Assembly (NCBI RefSeq): GCF_019977275.1
Contig: NZ_AP024650.1
Coordinates: 2,480,001-2,544,000, forward strand
Direction: 5' to 3'
Source: Arthrobacter sp. StoSoilB19
Lineage (GTDB): Bacteria; Actinomycetota; Actinomycetes; Actinomycetales; Micrococcaceae
Length of the DNA: 64,000 nucleotides
Shown: in pieces, positions 37,198 to 45,416 of the stretch
Position numbering within the stretch: position 1 is the stretch's first letter
Layout: every line of letters begins with the position of its first letter
Translations under genes and position numbers: made by a program
The notes under the pieces: generated by a model
Database searches by the model: none
What the model was told of the DNA's origin: nothing
What the model saw: only the letters and a program-made list of their open reading frames with translations

Positions 37198-38366
37198 TAG
37201 AGGGTGATCTCCGGGATATCGATGGTGCGGCGTTCGCCGCTGGACTGCAGGCCAAGTTCGGCGAGCTGGACGCCGCGGGCGGCGGACAGCAGGCCGAAGC
37301 GGTGCTCGCGGCCGGCCACGACGTCGCGGAGGAACTCTTCCCACTGCAGTTTGAAGCCGTTGTCCAGGTCGGCGTTGGCGGGAACTTCCTGCCACTGGTC
37401 CCGGAAGGATTCGGTGACGGGCAGGTCCGGGTTCCATACGGGCTTGGGGGTGTGTGCGCGCTGCTGGGCGACACACTTATTCAGGCCGGCGACGGCGGAA
37501 CCGTGCGTGCCGTCCACCTGGAATTCCACCAGTTCGTCGCGGTACACGCGCACTGCCCAGGAGGAGTTGATCTGGCCGATGACTTCGTCTCCGGCCGGAG
37601 TCTCGAGTTCGAAGATGCCGTAGGAGGCGTCGTCGGCGGTGGCCTTGTATTCCTTGCCGGCCTCGTCCCAGCGGGTGGGGATGTGGGTGGCCGTCTTGGC
37701 GTTGACGCTCTTGACCTTGCCGATGATGCCCTCAAGGACGTAGTTCCAGTGGCAGAACATGTCCGTGGTCATGCCACCGCCGTCCTCCTTGCGGTAGTTC
37801 CAGGACGGACGCTGGGCTGACTGGATGTCGCCTTCGAAGACCCAGTAACCGAACTCGCCGCGGATGGAAAGGATGCGGCCGAAGAAGCCTTCATCCACCA
37901 GGCGGCGGAGCTTGACCAGGCCGGGCAGGTACAGCTTGTCGTGGACAACACCGGCAGTGACGCCGGCTTCCTTGCCGACGCGCGCCAGTTCAATGGCCTC
38001 CTCCAGCGTTTCCGCCGTGGGCTTCTCCGTGAAGATGTGCTTGCCGGCCAGCATGGCCTTCTTCAGGGTGGCGGCGCGGAGGCTGGTCATCGAGGCGTCG
38101 AACACGACGTCGACAGTGGGGTCGCTGATCACGGCGTCCAGGTCGGTGGACCATTCGGAGACCTTGTGCTTTTCCGCCAGCTCGCGGATCTTGGCCTCGT
38201 TGCGGCCCACCAGGATGGGTTCAACCTGGACCCTGGTTCCGTCCTCGAGGGTGAAGCCGCCGGCATCGCGGATGGGCAGGATGGAGCGCAGCAGGTGCTG
38301 GCGGTAGCCCATCCGGCCGGTAATGCCGTTCATGGCGATGCGGATCGTTTTGGTTTCGTAGCCCAT
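37197..38366 (-). CDS. Gfo/Idh/MocA family NAD(P)-dependent sugar dehydrogenase
   Basis: This is a 389-residue oxidoreductase. The N-terminal Rossmann domain (IRIAMNGITGRMGYRQHL) is followed by the family hallmark FTEKPTAETLEEA near 115, where the lysine is catalytic. The C-terminal domain carries GGGMTTDMFCHWNYVLE, with Asp/His in the usual catalytic spots. The family oxidises sugars and inositols, often to 3-keto forms. GGAGG lies six bases before ATG 38366. It is the first gene of the operon, divergent from a LacI regulator across a gap with several palindromes. Confidence 0.9.
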   Translation of the reverse strand: MGYETKTIRIAMNGITGRMGYRQHLLRSILPIRDAGGFTLEDGTRVQVEPILVGRNEAKIRELAEKHKVSEWSTDLDAVISDPTVDVVFDASMTSLRAATLKKAMLAGKHIFTEKPTAETLEEAIELARVGKEAGVTAGVVHDKLYLPGLVKLRRLVDEGFFGRILSIRGEFGYWVFEGDIQSAQRPSWNYRKEDGGGMTTDMFCHWNYVLEGIIGKVKSVNAKTATHIPTRWDEAGKEYKATADDASYGIFELETPAGDEVIGQINSSWAVRVYRDELVEFQVDGTHGSAVAGLNKCVAQQRAHTPKPVWNPDLPVTESFRDQWQEVPANADLDNGFKLQWEEFLRDVVAGREHRFGLLSAARGVQLAELGLQSSGERRTIDIPEITL

Positions 38367-38406
38367 GTGTCCTCCACGGTGAGTGAGCAATGTACTGAAG
38401 TTGTCT

Positions 38407-38469
38407 GGGAAAGCGCGTTCCCGCTGCTTCAATAATGCACGGCGCGCTTTCCGTTGGCAAGCGCTTTCC
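38407..38469. promoter_or_regulatory. Cluster of LacI-type operators in the divergent gap
   Basis: Two near-palindromes with central CpG dyads are visible: GGGAAAGCGCGTTCCC (38407-38422) and TGGCAAGCGCTTTCC (38455-38469). A half-like CGGCGCGCTTTCCG lies between them at 38440-38453. Their form (AAGCGCTT with flanking GGNAA/TTNCC) fits LacI/CcpA-family operators. The distance between centres is about 48 bases. Confidence 0.7.
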
Positions 38470-38534
38470 GGAAGCAGTTTGAACTGTCATAATGTGCTTA
38501 GCCTTTGAGCCCGTACCGACCACCAGGAGATGCA

Positions 38535-39620
38535 GTGGCTGCAAGTACCCTTACCGAGGTGGCCCGCCTGGCCGGCGTCTCGCCCGCCACCGCTTCCCGC
38601 GTGCTGAATGGCTCGGCCCGTAAACCGGGCAAGGACATTGCCGACCGCGTCCGGCAGGCAGCTGAATCGCTGGGCTATATCCCCAACGCCCAGGCGCAGG
38701 GCCTGGCGAAATCCAGCTCCGGCCTGATCGGCCTGATTGTGCATGACATTGCCGACCCCTATTTCGCGGCCATCGCCAGGGGCGTGCAGGAAGCCGCCCG
38801 GGAACAACGCAAAATGGTGCTGCTCGCCACCACCGGAGGCGGCCCGGCCGAAGAGAAGGAAGCAGTGGCCGCCTTCGCGGCGCGGCGCGCGGACTCCATT
38901 GTGATCGCCGGTTCCCGTTCCTGCCGGGAAGAGGACCGGGAGGGCAACGCCGAACTGGCTGCCGAACTTGACCGCTACTGCCGCAACGGCGGCCGGGTTG
39001 CCGTGGTGGGACATCCCGTCGTGGGTGCAACCGCTCCGGAGGGGTACCACGTGGTGAAAGTCCCCAACCAGGAGCTGGCCGGGCAGCTCGCCGCCGGGCT
39101 TGCGGAAGGCTGGGACGGCGACTTCGTGATCATCGGCGGCCCTGAGGGCCTCCTGACGTCCGACGACCGTGTCCGCGGCTTCCAGGAAGGGTTGGAGCGC
39201 GCCGGGCGGCGGCCGGCAGAGGTGCTCCGCACGGCCTTCAACCGGTCCGGTGGATATGAGGCAGGACTTCAACTGGCCGCCAGGATCAAAGCAGCCCAGT
39301 CCGGGGACGGGGCCGCACCCAGGCTGTGTATTTTTGCGGTCAATGACGTCATGGCCATCGGCGCCGCAGCAGCCCTGCGGTCCGAGGGGCTGCGGATCCC
39401 CCGCGACGCAGCCATCGCCGGCTTTGACGACATTGAAACCCTCCGCGACTTCCGCCCCGCCCTGTCCACTGTCCGGCTGCCCCTGGAAGACATCGGGCGC
39501 CTTGCCACCAGGGCCACTGGCCGGAATCCGGCCGACGGCGACGGCGGCGAGGTGGAGGCCGCTCCCGGCGGCATCACCGGAGAGGTAACCCTGCGGCGCA
39601 GCACGGAAGCGGCAGCCTGA
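38535..39620 (+). CDS. LacI family transcriptional regulator
   Basis: The 361-residue protein has an N-terminal LacI helix-turn-helix (TLTEVARLAGVSPATASRVL) and a periplasmic-binding-protein-like effector domain. The hinge helix is present around ESLGYIPNAQAQGL. The GTG at 38535 is preferred because AGGAGA lies six bases upstream and the HTH then starts at residue 5. It most likely represses the divergent dehydrogenase operon and itself through the palindromes at 38407-38469. Its stop overlaps the alpha/beta hydrolase start (TGATG), so the hydrolase belongs to the same regulon. Confidence 0.92.
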   Translation: MAASTLTEVARLAGVSPATASRVLNGSARKPGKDIADRVRQAAESLGYIPNAQAQGLAKSSSGLIGLIVHDIADPYFAAIARGVQEAAREQRKMVLLATTGGGPAEEKEAVAAFAARRADSIVIAGSRSCREEDREGNAELAAELDRYCRNGGRVAVVGHPVVGATAPEGYHVVKVPNQELAGQLAAGLAEGWDGDFVIIGGPEGLLTSDDRVRGFQEGLERAGRRPAEVLRTAFNRSGGYEAGLQLAARIKAAQSGDGAAPRLCIFAVNDVMAIGAAAALRSEGLRIPRDAAIAGFDDIETLRDFRPALSTVRLPLEDIGRLATRATGRNPADGDGGEVEAAPGGITGEVTLRRSTEAAA

Positions 39621-40453
39621 TGGCACCGCGGGGACTTACCGCGGTGGCCGCCCGTTCCGGCGCCGCGGGCCCGCGTCCTGCCATCCTGGTCCTGCCGGGC
39701 GGGGGCTATGCCCGCCAGGCAGACCACGAAGCCGAGCCGGTGGCAGAATGGCTTGCCGCACTGGGGATCCACGCCTTCGTCCTCCGCTACCGGGTGGCCC
39801 CGGACCGGCACCCGGCCCCGCTGGAAGACGCCAAGGAAGCCATGCTCCACATCCGGAACGGGGAGCACGGGCTCCCCGTGGACGCGGAGCGCGTCGGCGT
39901 CCTGGGATTCTCCGCGGGCGGGCACCTGGCCGCCACCTTGTGCACGGCGGCTGCCACGGGGAAGCCGGAGCTCGACAATCCCGCGGCGGTGCCGGATCTT
40001 TCGGTGCTGTGCTACCCCGTGGCGTCCCTGACCCACGAAGCCCACCAGGGCTCGGTGGCCAACCTCCTTGGCGACGCACCGCCGTCGGCCCTCCTCACGG
40101 CACTCTCGGCGGAGCTGAACGTCACGCCCCGCACACCGCCGGCATTCATTTGGCACACCGCCGACGACGAGGCCGTCCCGGTCAGCAACAGCCTGAACTA
40201 TGCCAGGGCACTGATTGCTGCCGGCGTTCCGGCGGAACTGCATGTTTTCCCGGAAGGACGGCACGGGCTGGGACTCGCGGCCGGCGAACCAGGGCCCGGG
40301 CAATGGACGTCCCTGTGCGCGGCGTGGCTGCAGCGCGCCGGATGGGCCGGCTCCCGGCCGGCACGGCAGCAGGAAACTGAGACCGGCCCTGCCGGTGGCC
40401 GGAAGGGCGGCCTGCTAGGGCAGCGCCCGGATGGTCCAGTCCGCGGAATGTGA
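39620..40453 (+). CDS. Alpha/beta hydrolase, acetyl-xylan-esterase-like
   Basis: The 277-residue protein is of the BD-FAE/esterase type. It has an oxyanion LPGGGY segment near residue 30, nucleophile elbow GFSAGG near 98, Asp in WHTADDEAVPV and His in FPEGRHGLGL. Relatives remove acetyl or other acyl groups from plant-derived sugars. It is coupled to the LacI gene (TGATG). The last 35 residues (after WLQRAGW) are hydrophilic, beyond the normal fold end, and run 39 bases into the convergent galM-like gene. This suggests a lost stop codon. Confidence 0.85.
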   Translation: MAPRGLTAVAARSGAAGPRPAILVLPGGGYARQADHEAEPVAEWLAALGIHAFVLRYRVAPDRHPAPLEDAKEAMLHIRNGEHGLPVDAERVGVLGFSAGGHLAATLCTAAATGKPELDNPAAVPDLSVLCYPVASLTHEAHQGSVANLLGDAPPSALLTALSAELNVTPRTPPAFIWHTADDEAVPVSNSLNYARALIAAGVPAELHVFPEGRHGLGLAAGEPGPGQWTSLCAAWLQRAGWAGSRPARQQETETGPAGGRKGGLLGQRPDGPVRGM

Positions 40454-41317
40454 TGCGCCGGGCTGCAGGTGCACCAGGTCCATGCCGGAATGCAGTGCAT
40501 CCGGAGGGCACGTCATGGGCTCAACGGCCAGGCCGAGCCGGTCCGGGCCGGCAGGCTTGTCCCCCGTATGCACCTGGACCCAGGGCCACTCCGCCCCCCA
40601 TTCCAGTTCCACGCCGGTCCCCGACGGATCCAGCACCCGGACGCGTGCCAGGCCGGCGGCGTCCCGGGAGATGTCCGTGAAGGCGTGGTCGATCTTCACC
40701 TCTCCCAGCCGGCGGGGCGAGCGGAAGTCAAAGGCACCTGCGCCCACCTCCCGCATTCCCACGGGAAGCAGCCGGTCCGGCGTGACCTCCAGGTAGGCAG
40801 CGGCCGGAAGTTCCAGCGACCAGTCATCCAGCGGGGAGGGCCCGGCCACCAGGTAGGGATGTGGGCACACCCCGTAGGGCGCGGCAACGGGGCCGGCATT
40901 GACGGCCAGGACGGTGCTGTGGAGCCCGTCAGCGGAAAGCGAGTAGGTGACGCTGAGGTCCAGGTCGGCCGGGTACTCCGGGCCTGACGGGATGCGGCAG
41001 CCCAGGACCGCCCGGTCCGCGGCCGCCTCCAGCACCTTCCACGCCTGATGGATGGCCAGGCCGTGCAGCGCGGCGCCGCGTTCGGGTTCGTTGACGGCGG
41101 CCGTGTACGGTTTCCCGGCATAGGTGTAGGTGCCGTCGGCCAGCCGGTTGGGCCAGGGCGCGCAGATGACGCCGCGGTAGTCAGGCACGGGGCCTTCGGG
41201 CCCGAAGCCCACCACCAGGTCCCGGTTCCCGTGGCGCAGTTCGCGGAGCGCCCCGCCGCGCCGGGTGACGACGGCGGAGTAGGGTCCGTGGGCGAGGTGG
41301 ATCTCGGTGCCGGGCAT
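40415..41317 (-). CDS. Aldose 1-epimerase (GalM-like)
   Basis: Aldose epimerases interconvert sugar anomers. This 300-residue beta-sandwich protein has the expected residues: WPNRL near 57, ALHGLAIH, PHPYLVAG near 155 with the catalytic histidine, and a C-terminal glutamate in LAVEPMTCPPDA. GGGGGA precedes ATG 41317. A LacI-type palindrome at 41339-41352 sits just upstream, so it may belong to a sugar regulon. It overlaps the hydrolase 3' end by 39 bases in the convergent direction. Confidence 0.9.
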   Translation of the reverse strand: MPGTEIHLAHGPYSAVVTRRGGALRELRHGNRDLVVGFGPEGPVPDYRGVICAPWPNRLADGTYTYAGKPYTAAVNEPERGAALHGLAIHQAWKVLEAAADRAVLGCRIPSGPEYPADLDLSVTYSLSADGLHSTVLAVNAGPVAAPYGVCPHPYLVAGPSPLDDWSLELPAAAYLEVTPDRLLPVGMREVGAGAFDFRSPRRLGEVKIDHAFTDISRDAAGLARVRVLDPSGTGVELEWGAEWPWVQVHTGDKPAGPDRLGLAVEPMTCPPDALHSGMDLVHLQPGASHSADWTIRALP

Positions 41318-41338
41318 GGATTCCCCCAGGTTCTGATT

Positions 41339-41352
41339 GTGTTAGCGCTCAC
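41339..41352. promoter_or_regulatory. LacI-type palindrome before the galM-like gene
   Basis: The sequence TGTTAGCGCTCACC contains an AGCGCT centre and near-symmetric TGTTAGCGCTAACA form. It lies in the 81-base gap shared with the AlkD-like gene, close to the start of the galM-like gene. Confidence 0.55.
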
Positions 41353-41398
41353 CAGCGTACCCCACCCCGGCCCTTGGCGGGTGGCTAAAGTTGGCCCC

Positions 41399-42106
41399 AT
41401 GGACACCGCCGCCGACCAGGAGCTCATCGCCGCCGTCAAAGGCGCGCTCCGGGAACTCGCCAACCCGGAGCGTGCCACCGGCGCCCAGGCCTACATGAGG
41501 TCAGCGATTCCCTCGCTGGGCGTCCGGGTTCCGGACGTGCGGCGGATCGCGGCCCGGGCTGCGGCTGACTTTCCGCCCGCCTCTGCCGGGCAACTGCGCG
41601 CCACCGTACTGGAGCTCTGGCGCACCTCCACCTTCCGGGAGGAACGGTATGCGGCCATAGACCTGACCGGGCACCGGCTGGTGGCCCGGGACCTGGACAT
41701 GCTGCCCGTCTACGAGGAGATCATCCGCACCGGCGCCTGGTGGGATTTCGCGGATGGCGTGTCCGGCCGGATCTGCGGGCTGCTGCAGGCGCACCGGGCC
41801 CCGGTGTCGGCAACCCTGAGGCTGTGGAGCCACGACCCCGAGCTTTGGATCCGCAGGGCCTCCATCACGTCGCAACTGCGTGCGAAGAAGGACACTGACA
41901 CCGCGTTGCTGGCGGCCGTCATTGAGCCGAACCTGGCGGACCGGGAGTTCTTCATCCGGAAGGCGATCGGCTGGGCCCTGCGCGAATATGGCAAGACGGC
42001 GCCGGAGTGGGTGGAAGCCTTCGTCGCCCGGCAGGGACCCGCCATGAGCGCGTTGTCACGCAGGGAGGCCCTGCGCGGGATCGCCGCCGTACCGGCGCCG
42101 CAGTAG
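41399..42106 (+). CDS. AlkD-like DNA alkylation repair protein
   Basis: This 235-residue all-helical HEAT-repeat protein is of the AlkD family, glycosylases that remove alkylated bases such as 3-methyladenine and 7-methylguanine. The catalytic-site pattern WWDFADGVS (tryptophan and aspartate) appears near residue 117, and SHDPELWIRRASI follows at the next repeat. KAIGWALREYGK is the conserved late repeat. The ATG at 41399 is preferred over the longer open frame, which reads antisense to the galM-like gene. It appears to be transcribed alone. Confidence 0.88.
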   Translation: MDTAADQELIAAVKGALRELANPERATGAQAYMRSAIPSLGVRVPDVRRIAARAAADFPPASAGQLRATVLELWRTSTFREERYAAIDLTGHRLVARDLDMLPVYEEIIRTGAWWDFADGVSGRICGLLQAHRAPVSATLRLWSHDPELWIRRASITSQLRAKKDTDTALLAAVIEPNLADREFFIRKAIGWALREYGKTAPEWVEAFVARQGPAMSALSRREALRGIAAVPAPQ

Positions 42107-42130
42107 TGCGCCTGGCAGATGGGCGTACGG

Positions 42131-43687
42131 CTAGATCACGGGACGTTCGACGACGGGCTCGTGCGTTTTGCGGAACAGCCTGCGGGTGCCGGGGTCCCAG
42201 AAGATCAGGTACAGGGCGAACAGGAGAGCCGTCAGCGCCGCGGCGATCCGTGCCAGGGCAAGGGCGAAGCCCAGATCCTGGGTCTGCAGGTAGGGGAAGA
42301 CGTCCAGCTGGTCCGAAATGGCGTAGATCATGAAGAACGACACCACGAAGTACAGGGCCTTGACCTGCCAGTCGTTGCGGATCCCGGTCACGGCGAAGAG
42401 CGGGATCAGCCAGACGACATACCAGGACTGGATGATGGGGGCCAGCAGCACCACGGCGGCGAAACCGAGGGCCAGCCGGCGCATCAGCCGGTCGTAGTCC
42501 CCCTTGAGGATCTGCCAGGCGACGATGCCCACGGCAAGCAGCTTCCCGGCGTCGAACACCCAGCCCGCCGGCACCGACCCGTCCAGGCCGAACGCGTTGG
42601 CCAGCGATCCCACCACCATGCCGATCAGCCCCACCGGGGCATACCAGATGGAGATGCTGCCGGGAGCGGACAGCCCGTTGATCCAGCCGAAGCCGAATCC
42701 GTTGACCAGGCTCATCGCGGCCAGGAGCGCGAGGCTGATGCCGGCCGTCAACGCCCAGAAGGCAGCCTTCCGCAGCCAGCCAGCATTCTTCCCTGCCCAG
42801 AGGAGGCCGATGAACGGCAGGAAGACGATGGTGATGGGCTTGACGGCGATGGACAGGGTCACGATCACAATGCCGAGGATTTCCCGGCGGGTGGCGGAGT
42901 AGTACAGCCCCGCCAGGGCCAGCCCGATCATCAGGGAGTCGTTGTGCACGCTGGCGATGAAGTTGGTCAGGAAAAGCGGGTTCGCCACGGTCAGCCAGAG
43001 GGCACGGTGCGGGTTGACGCCGTGAAGTTCCGCGAGCCGGGGCACGTAGATGACGCACAGGACCACGCCGGCCACCGCCACCAGCCGGAACAGCATGACG
43101 CAGGCCTCCGGCTGGACGTTGGTGGCCCAGACGACAAATTGTTCAATCCACAGGAACAGCTGGCCGTAGGGAACCGGGGCTTCGGTCCACATCTTGTCCG
43201 CGCCGAGCTGGAAGTAGTTGGACAGGGCGGAGATGCCGTTTTCGTAGGGGTTGAAGCCCTCCACCATCAGCCGCCCCTGCCCGATATAGGCGTAGACGTC
43301 ACGGCTGAAGAGCGGCACGCTGAACATCATGGGAAGCCCCCACGCCGCAAGCGCGGCCAGGGTGGCCCGCCGCGCCTGCGGTCCCCACACCCGGACCTTC
43401 TGGCCAAGGCGCAGCCAGGCGCGCACCAGCAGCATGCCCCCCACCGCCACCAGGACGATGGACAGGGCCACGCCGGGGGCTTCAGTGCGCATCCAGATAA
43501 ACAGGGGCATGCGGCGCAGTTCCGATACCGGGGCCAGCCAGCCCACGCCGAAGGATCCGAACAGCATGAACACGGACCCCAGGAAACCGACAAGCAGTGG
43601 CGAGCGCGGATTGTCCACCTCGGCACTGCCCGTTCCAGCACTGCCGGCCGCCGCCATCTCCCCCGTTGCGGGCACAGGCGCCGTCAT
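42131..43687 (-). CDS. MptB-like polyprenol-phosphomannose-dependent mannosyltransferase
   Basis: This membrane enzyme of GT-C type has about 518 residues and 12 or more hydrophobic helices. The catalytic motif is in the first outside loop, PLFSRDVYAYIGQGRLMVEG, with an acidic residue and the following FNPYENG. Relatives in corynebacteria and mycobacteria extend the alpha-1,6-mannan core of lipomannan and arabinogalactan precursors using polyprenyl phosphomannose. ATG 43687 (MTAPVPATG) is chosen; an in-frame start at 43756 is also possible. Upstream ribosome sites are weak in both cases. Confidence 0.85.
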   Translation of the reverse strand: MTAPVPATGEMAAAGSAGTGSAEVDNPRSPLLVGFLGSVFMLFGSFGVGWLAPVSELRRMPLFIWMRTEAPGVALSIVLVAVGGMLLVRAWLRLGQKVRVWGPQARRATLAALAAWGLPMMFSVPLFSRDVYAYIGQGRLMVEGFNPYENGISALSNYFQLGADKMWTEAPVPYGQLFLWIEQFVVWATNVQPEACVMLFRLVAVAGVVLCVIYVPRLAELHGVNPHRALWLTVANPLFLTNFIASVHNDSLMIGLALAGLYYSATRREILGIVIVTLSIAVKPITIVFLPFIGLLWAGKNAGWLRKAAFWALTAGISLALLAAMSLVNGFGFGWINGLSAPGSISIWYAPVGLIGMVVGSLANAFGLDGSVPAGWVFDAGKLLAVGIVAWQILKGDYDRLMRRLALGFAAVVLLAPIIQSWYVVWLIPLFAVTGIRNDWQVKALYFVVSFFMIYAISDQLDVFPYLQTQDLGFALALARIAAALTALLFALYLIFWDPGTRRLFRKTHEPVVERPVI

Positions 43688-43841
43688 CTCAGGATTGTCC
43701 AATCTTCTTGCGTTTCCGCGGTTTGCCCGGCGCGCCGCACGGGCCGGCCAGGACATGGTTCAGGGCGGAAGGGCGACCCGCCGCGTACCCGAAATCCTAG
43801 CATCGGCAGGGGGTCCGGGAGTGTAACGGTAGGCTGGTCCG

Positions 43842-44471
43842 GTGCCTATATCTAACGAACGAATCGTCTGGATCGACTGCGAAATGACCGGTCTGGACAT
43901 CAAGAACGACGCCCTCATCGAGGTGGCAGCCCTGGTCACCGATTCGGAACTGAACATCCTGGGTGACGGCGTTGACGTGGTCATCAAACCCGACGACGCC
44001 GCGGTTGCACAGATGTCCGACTTCGTCCGGGACATGCACACCAAGTCGGGGCTGCTGGCGGAACTTCCGCACGGCAAGACGATGGCAGAAGCCGAGGCCG
44101 CGGTAATGGAGTACATCTCCGCCTGGGTTCCGGATCCACGCAAGGCGCCGCTGGGCGGCAACTCGGTGGGCACGGACCGCGTGTTCCTGTCGCGGGACAT
44201 GCCCGCCGTGGTGGAACATCTCCACTACCGGGTCATCGACGTCAGCACCATCAAGGAGTTGTCGCGCCGCTGGTACGCGCGTGCCTACTTCCAGTCACCG
44301 GCCAAAAAGGGTGGACACCGCGCACTCGGGGACATCAAGGATTCGATCGATGAACTGCGGTACTACCGCGAAGCCGTTTTCGTCCCCGCGCCCGGACCTG
44401 ACAGCGCCACCGCCCAGAAGATCGCCCAGGGGATCACCACCGGCGGGTCCGCCGGGCAGTCCGGGGAGTAA
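43842..44471 (+). CDS. orn: Oligoribonuclease
   Basis: Orn is a 3'-5' exonuclease that degrades 2-5 nucleotide RNAs and linear cyclic-di-nucleotide products. The 209-residue protein has all DEDDh motifs: DCEMTG near residue 12, GNSVGTDRVFL near 106, and HRALGDIKDSI near 158. The start is GTG (43842); the N-terminal peptide PISNERIVWIDCEMTG matches the family. It stands alone before tRNA-His. Confidence 0.95.
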   Translation: MPISNERIVWIDCEMTGLDIKNDALIEVAALVTDSELNILGDGVDVVIKPDDAAVAQMSDFVRDMHTKSGLLAELPHGKTMAEAEAAVMEYISAWVPDPRKAPLGGNSVGTDRVFLSRDMPAVVEHLHYRVIDVSTIKELSRRWYARAYFQSPAKKGGHRALGDIKDSIDELRYYREAVFVPAPGPDSATAQKIAQGITTGGSAGQSGE

Positions 44472-44599
44472 TCTGCGCCACGTTTCGGTGAAATTTGGCG
44501 AAAATCGCTAAAAGTGGACAAAGCACCCCTTCCGAACAGGTAAGCTATTTGAGTTGCGTTTCCAGGGAGCCGCTAAGGCGGATTTCACTTGAAGCACAT

Positions 44600-44673
44600 G
44601 GTGGGCGTAGCTCAGTTGGCAGAGCGCCTGGTTGTGGTCCAGGAGGTCGCGGGTTCAACCCCCGTCGCTCACC
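44600..44673 (+). tRNA. tRNA-His (anticodon GTG)
   Basis: The acceptor GTGGGCG pairs with CGCTCAC. An extra G at 44600 faces C at 44673, the hallmark of tRNA-His. The anticodon loop TTGTGGT gives GTG, and the T arm is GCGGGTTCAACCCCC. CCA is not encoded. Confidence 0.94.
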
Positions 44674-44705
44674 CTCACGGGGCGGCACATGCAGCCGTCA
44701 ACATG

Positions 44706-44740
44706 GGAGGCCGCACCGGATATCCGGTGCGGCCTCCTTT
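44706..44740 (+). terminator. Terminator of tRNA-His
   Basis: A perfect 15-bp stem (arms 44706-44720 and 44723-44737) with a two-base centre is followed by TTTGTTG. Confidence 0.9.
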
Positions 44741-44806
44741 GTTGTGCCCCACCGGGGGTACGCGCAGGAAAACCGGGGACACCGCGAAAGCCGAGGGACA
44801 ACTGAT

Positions 44807-45379
44807 ATGACCGTTCTGCCAATCACCATCTGGGGCGAGCCTGTCCTGCACCGGCGCGCGGCCGAGGTGGAGGTTTTCGACGACGAACTGCGCACCCTCA
44901 TTGCCGACATGTTCGAAACCAACGAAGCCGCGCATGGCGTGGGCCTCGCCGCCCCGCAGATCGGCGTGGGCAAGAGAATCTTCGTTTACAAGTACGCCAA
45001 CGACGATGGCGCTCCCCCAAGCGGTGTACTGGTGAATCCCGTGCTGACACTGTCCAAGGTCTCCGGCGCGGCGCCCGACCCCGACGAGGAGGAGGAGGGC
45101 TGTCTTTCCTTCCCCGGTGAGCAGTATCCGCTCAAGCGGGCCGAATGGGCCCGGGTGGAGGGGTTCGACGGCTTTGGAAACCCGGTGAAGTTTGAGGCAA
45201 CGGGCTGGTTCGCCCGGGTAATCCAGCACGAATACGACCACCTGGACGGAAAGCTGTATGTCAACCGGCTGATTGACCGCTATTCCCGCAAAGCCAGGAA
45301 GCAGGCGAAGAAAAACGGGTGGGGCGTGCCGGGGTTGACGTGGATGCCCGGCGTGGACCCGGATCCGTTCGGCCACTGA
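44807..45379 (+). CDS. def: Peptide deformylase
   Basis: Def removes the formyl group from nascent N-terminal methionine, using a ferrous or zinc ion. The 190-residue protein shows all three motifs: GVGLAAPQIG near residue 47, EEGCLSFPG near 100 and QHEYDHLDG near 145. The C-terminal 25 residues are a basic extension (RYSRKARKQAKKNG). The ATG at 44807 is chosen, since the longer frame would read through tRNA-His. The gene begins about 70 bases after the tRNA-His terminator, so it has its own promoter. Confidence 0.95.
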   Translation: MTVLPITIWGEPVLHRRAAEVEVFDDELRTLIADMFETNEAAHGVGLAAPQIGVGKRIFVYKYANDDGAPPSGVLVNPVLTLSKVSGAAPDPDEEEEGCLSFPGEQYPLKRAEWARVEGFDGFGNPVKFEATGWFARVIQHEYDHLDGKLYVNRLIDRYSRKARKQAKKNGWGVPGLTWMPGVDPDPFGH

Positions 45380-45416
45380 CAAGTTCGGCCACTCATCCCT
45401 TCCGGGCAGGTCCCCG

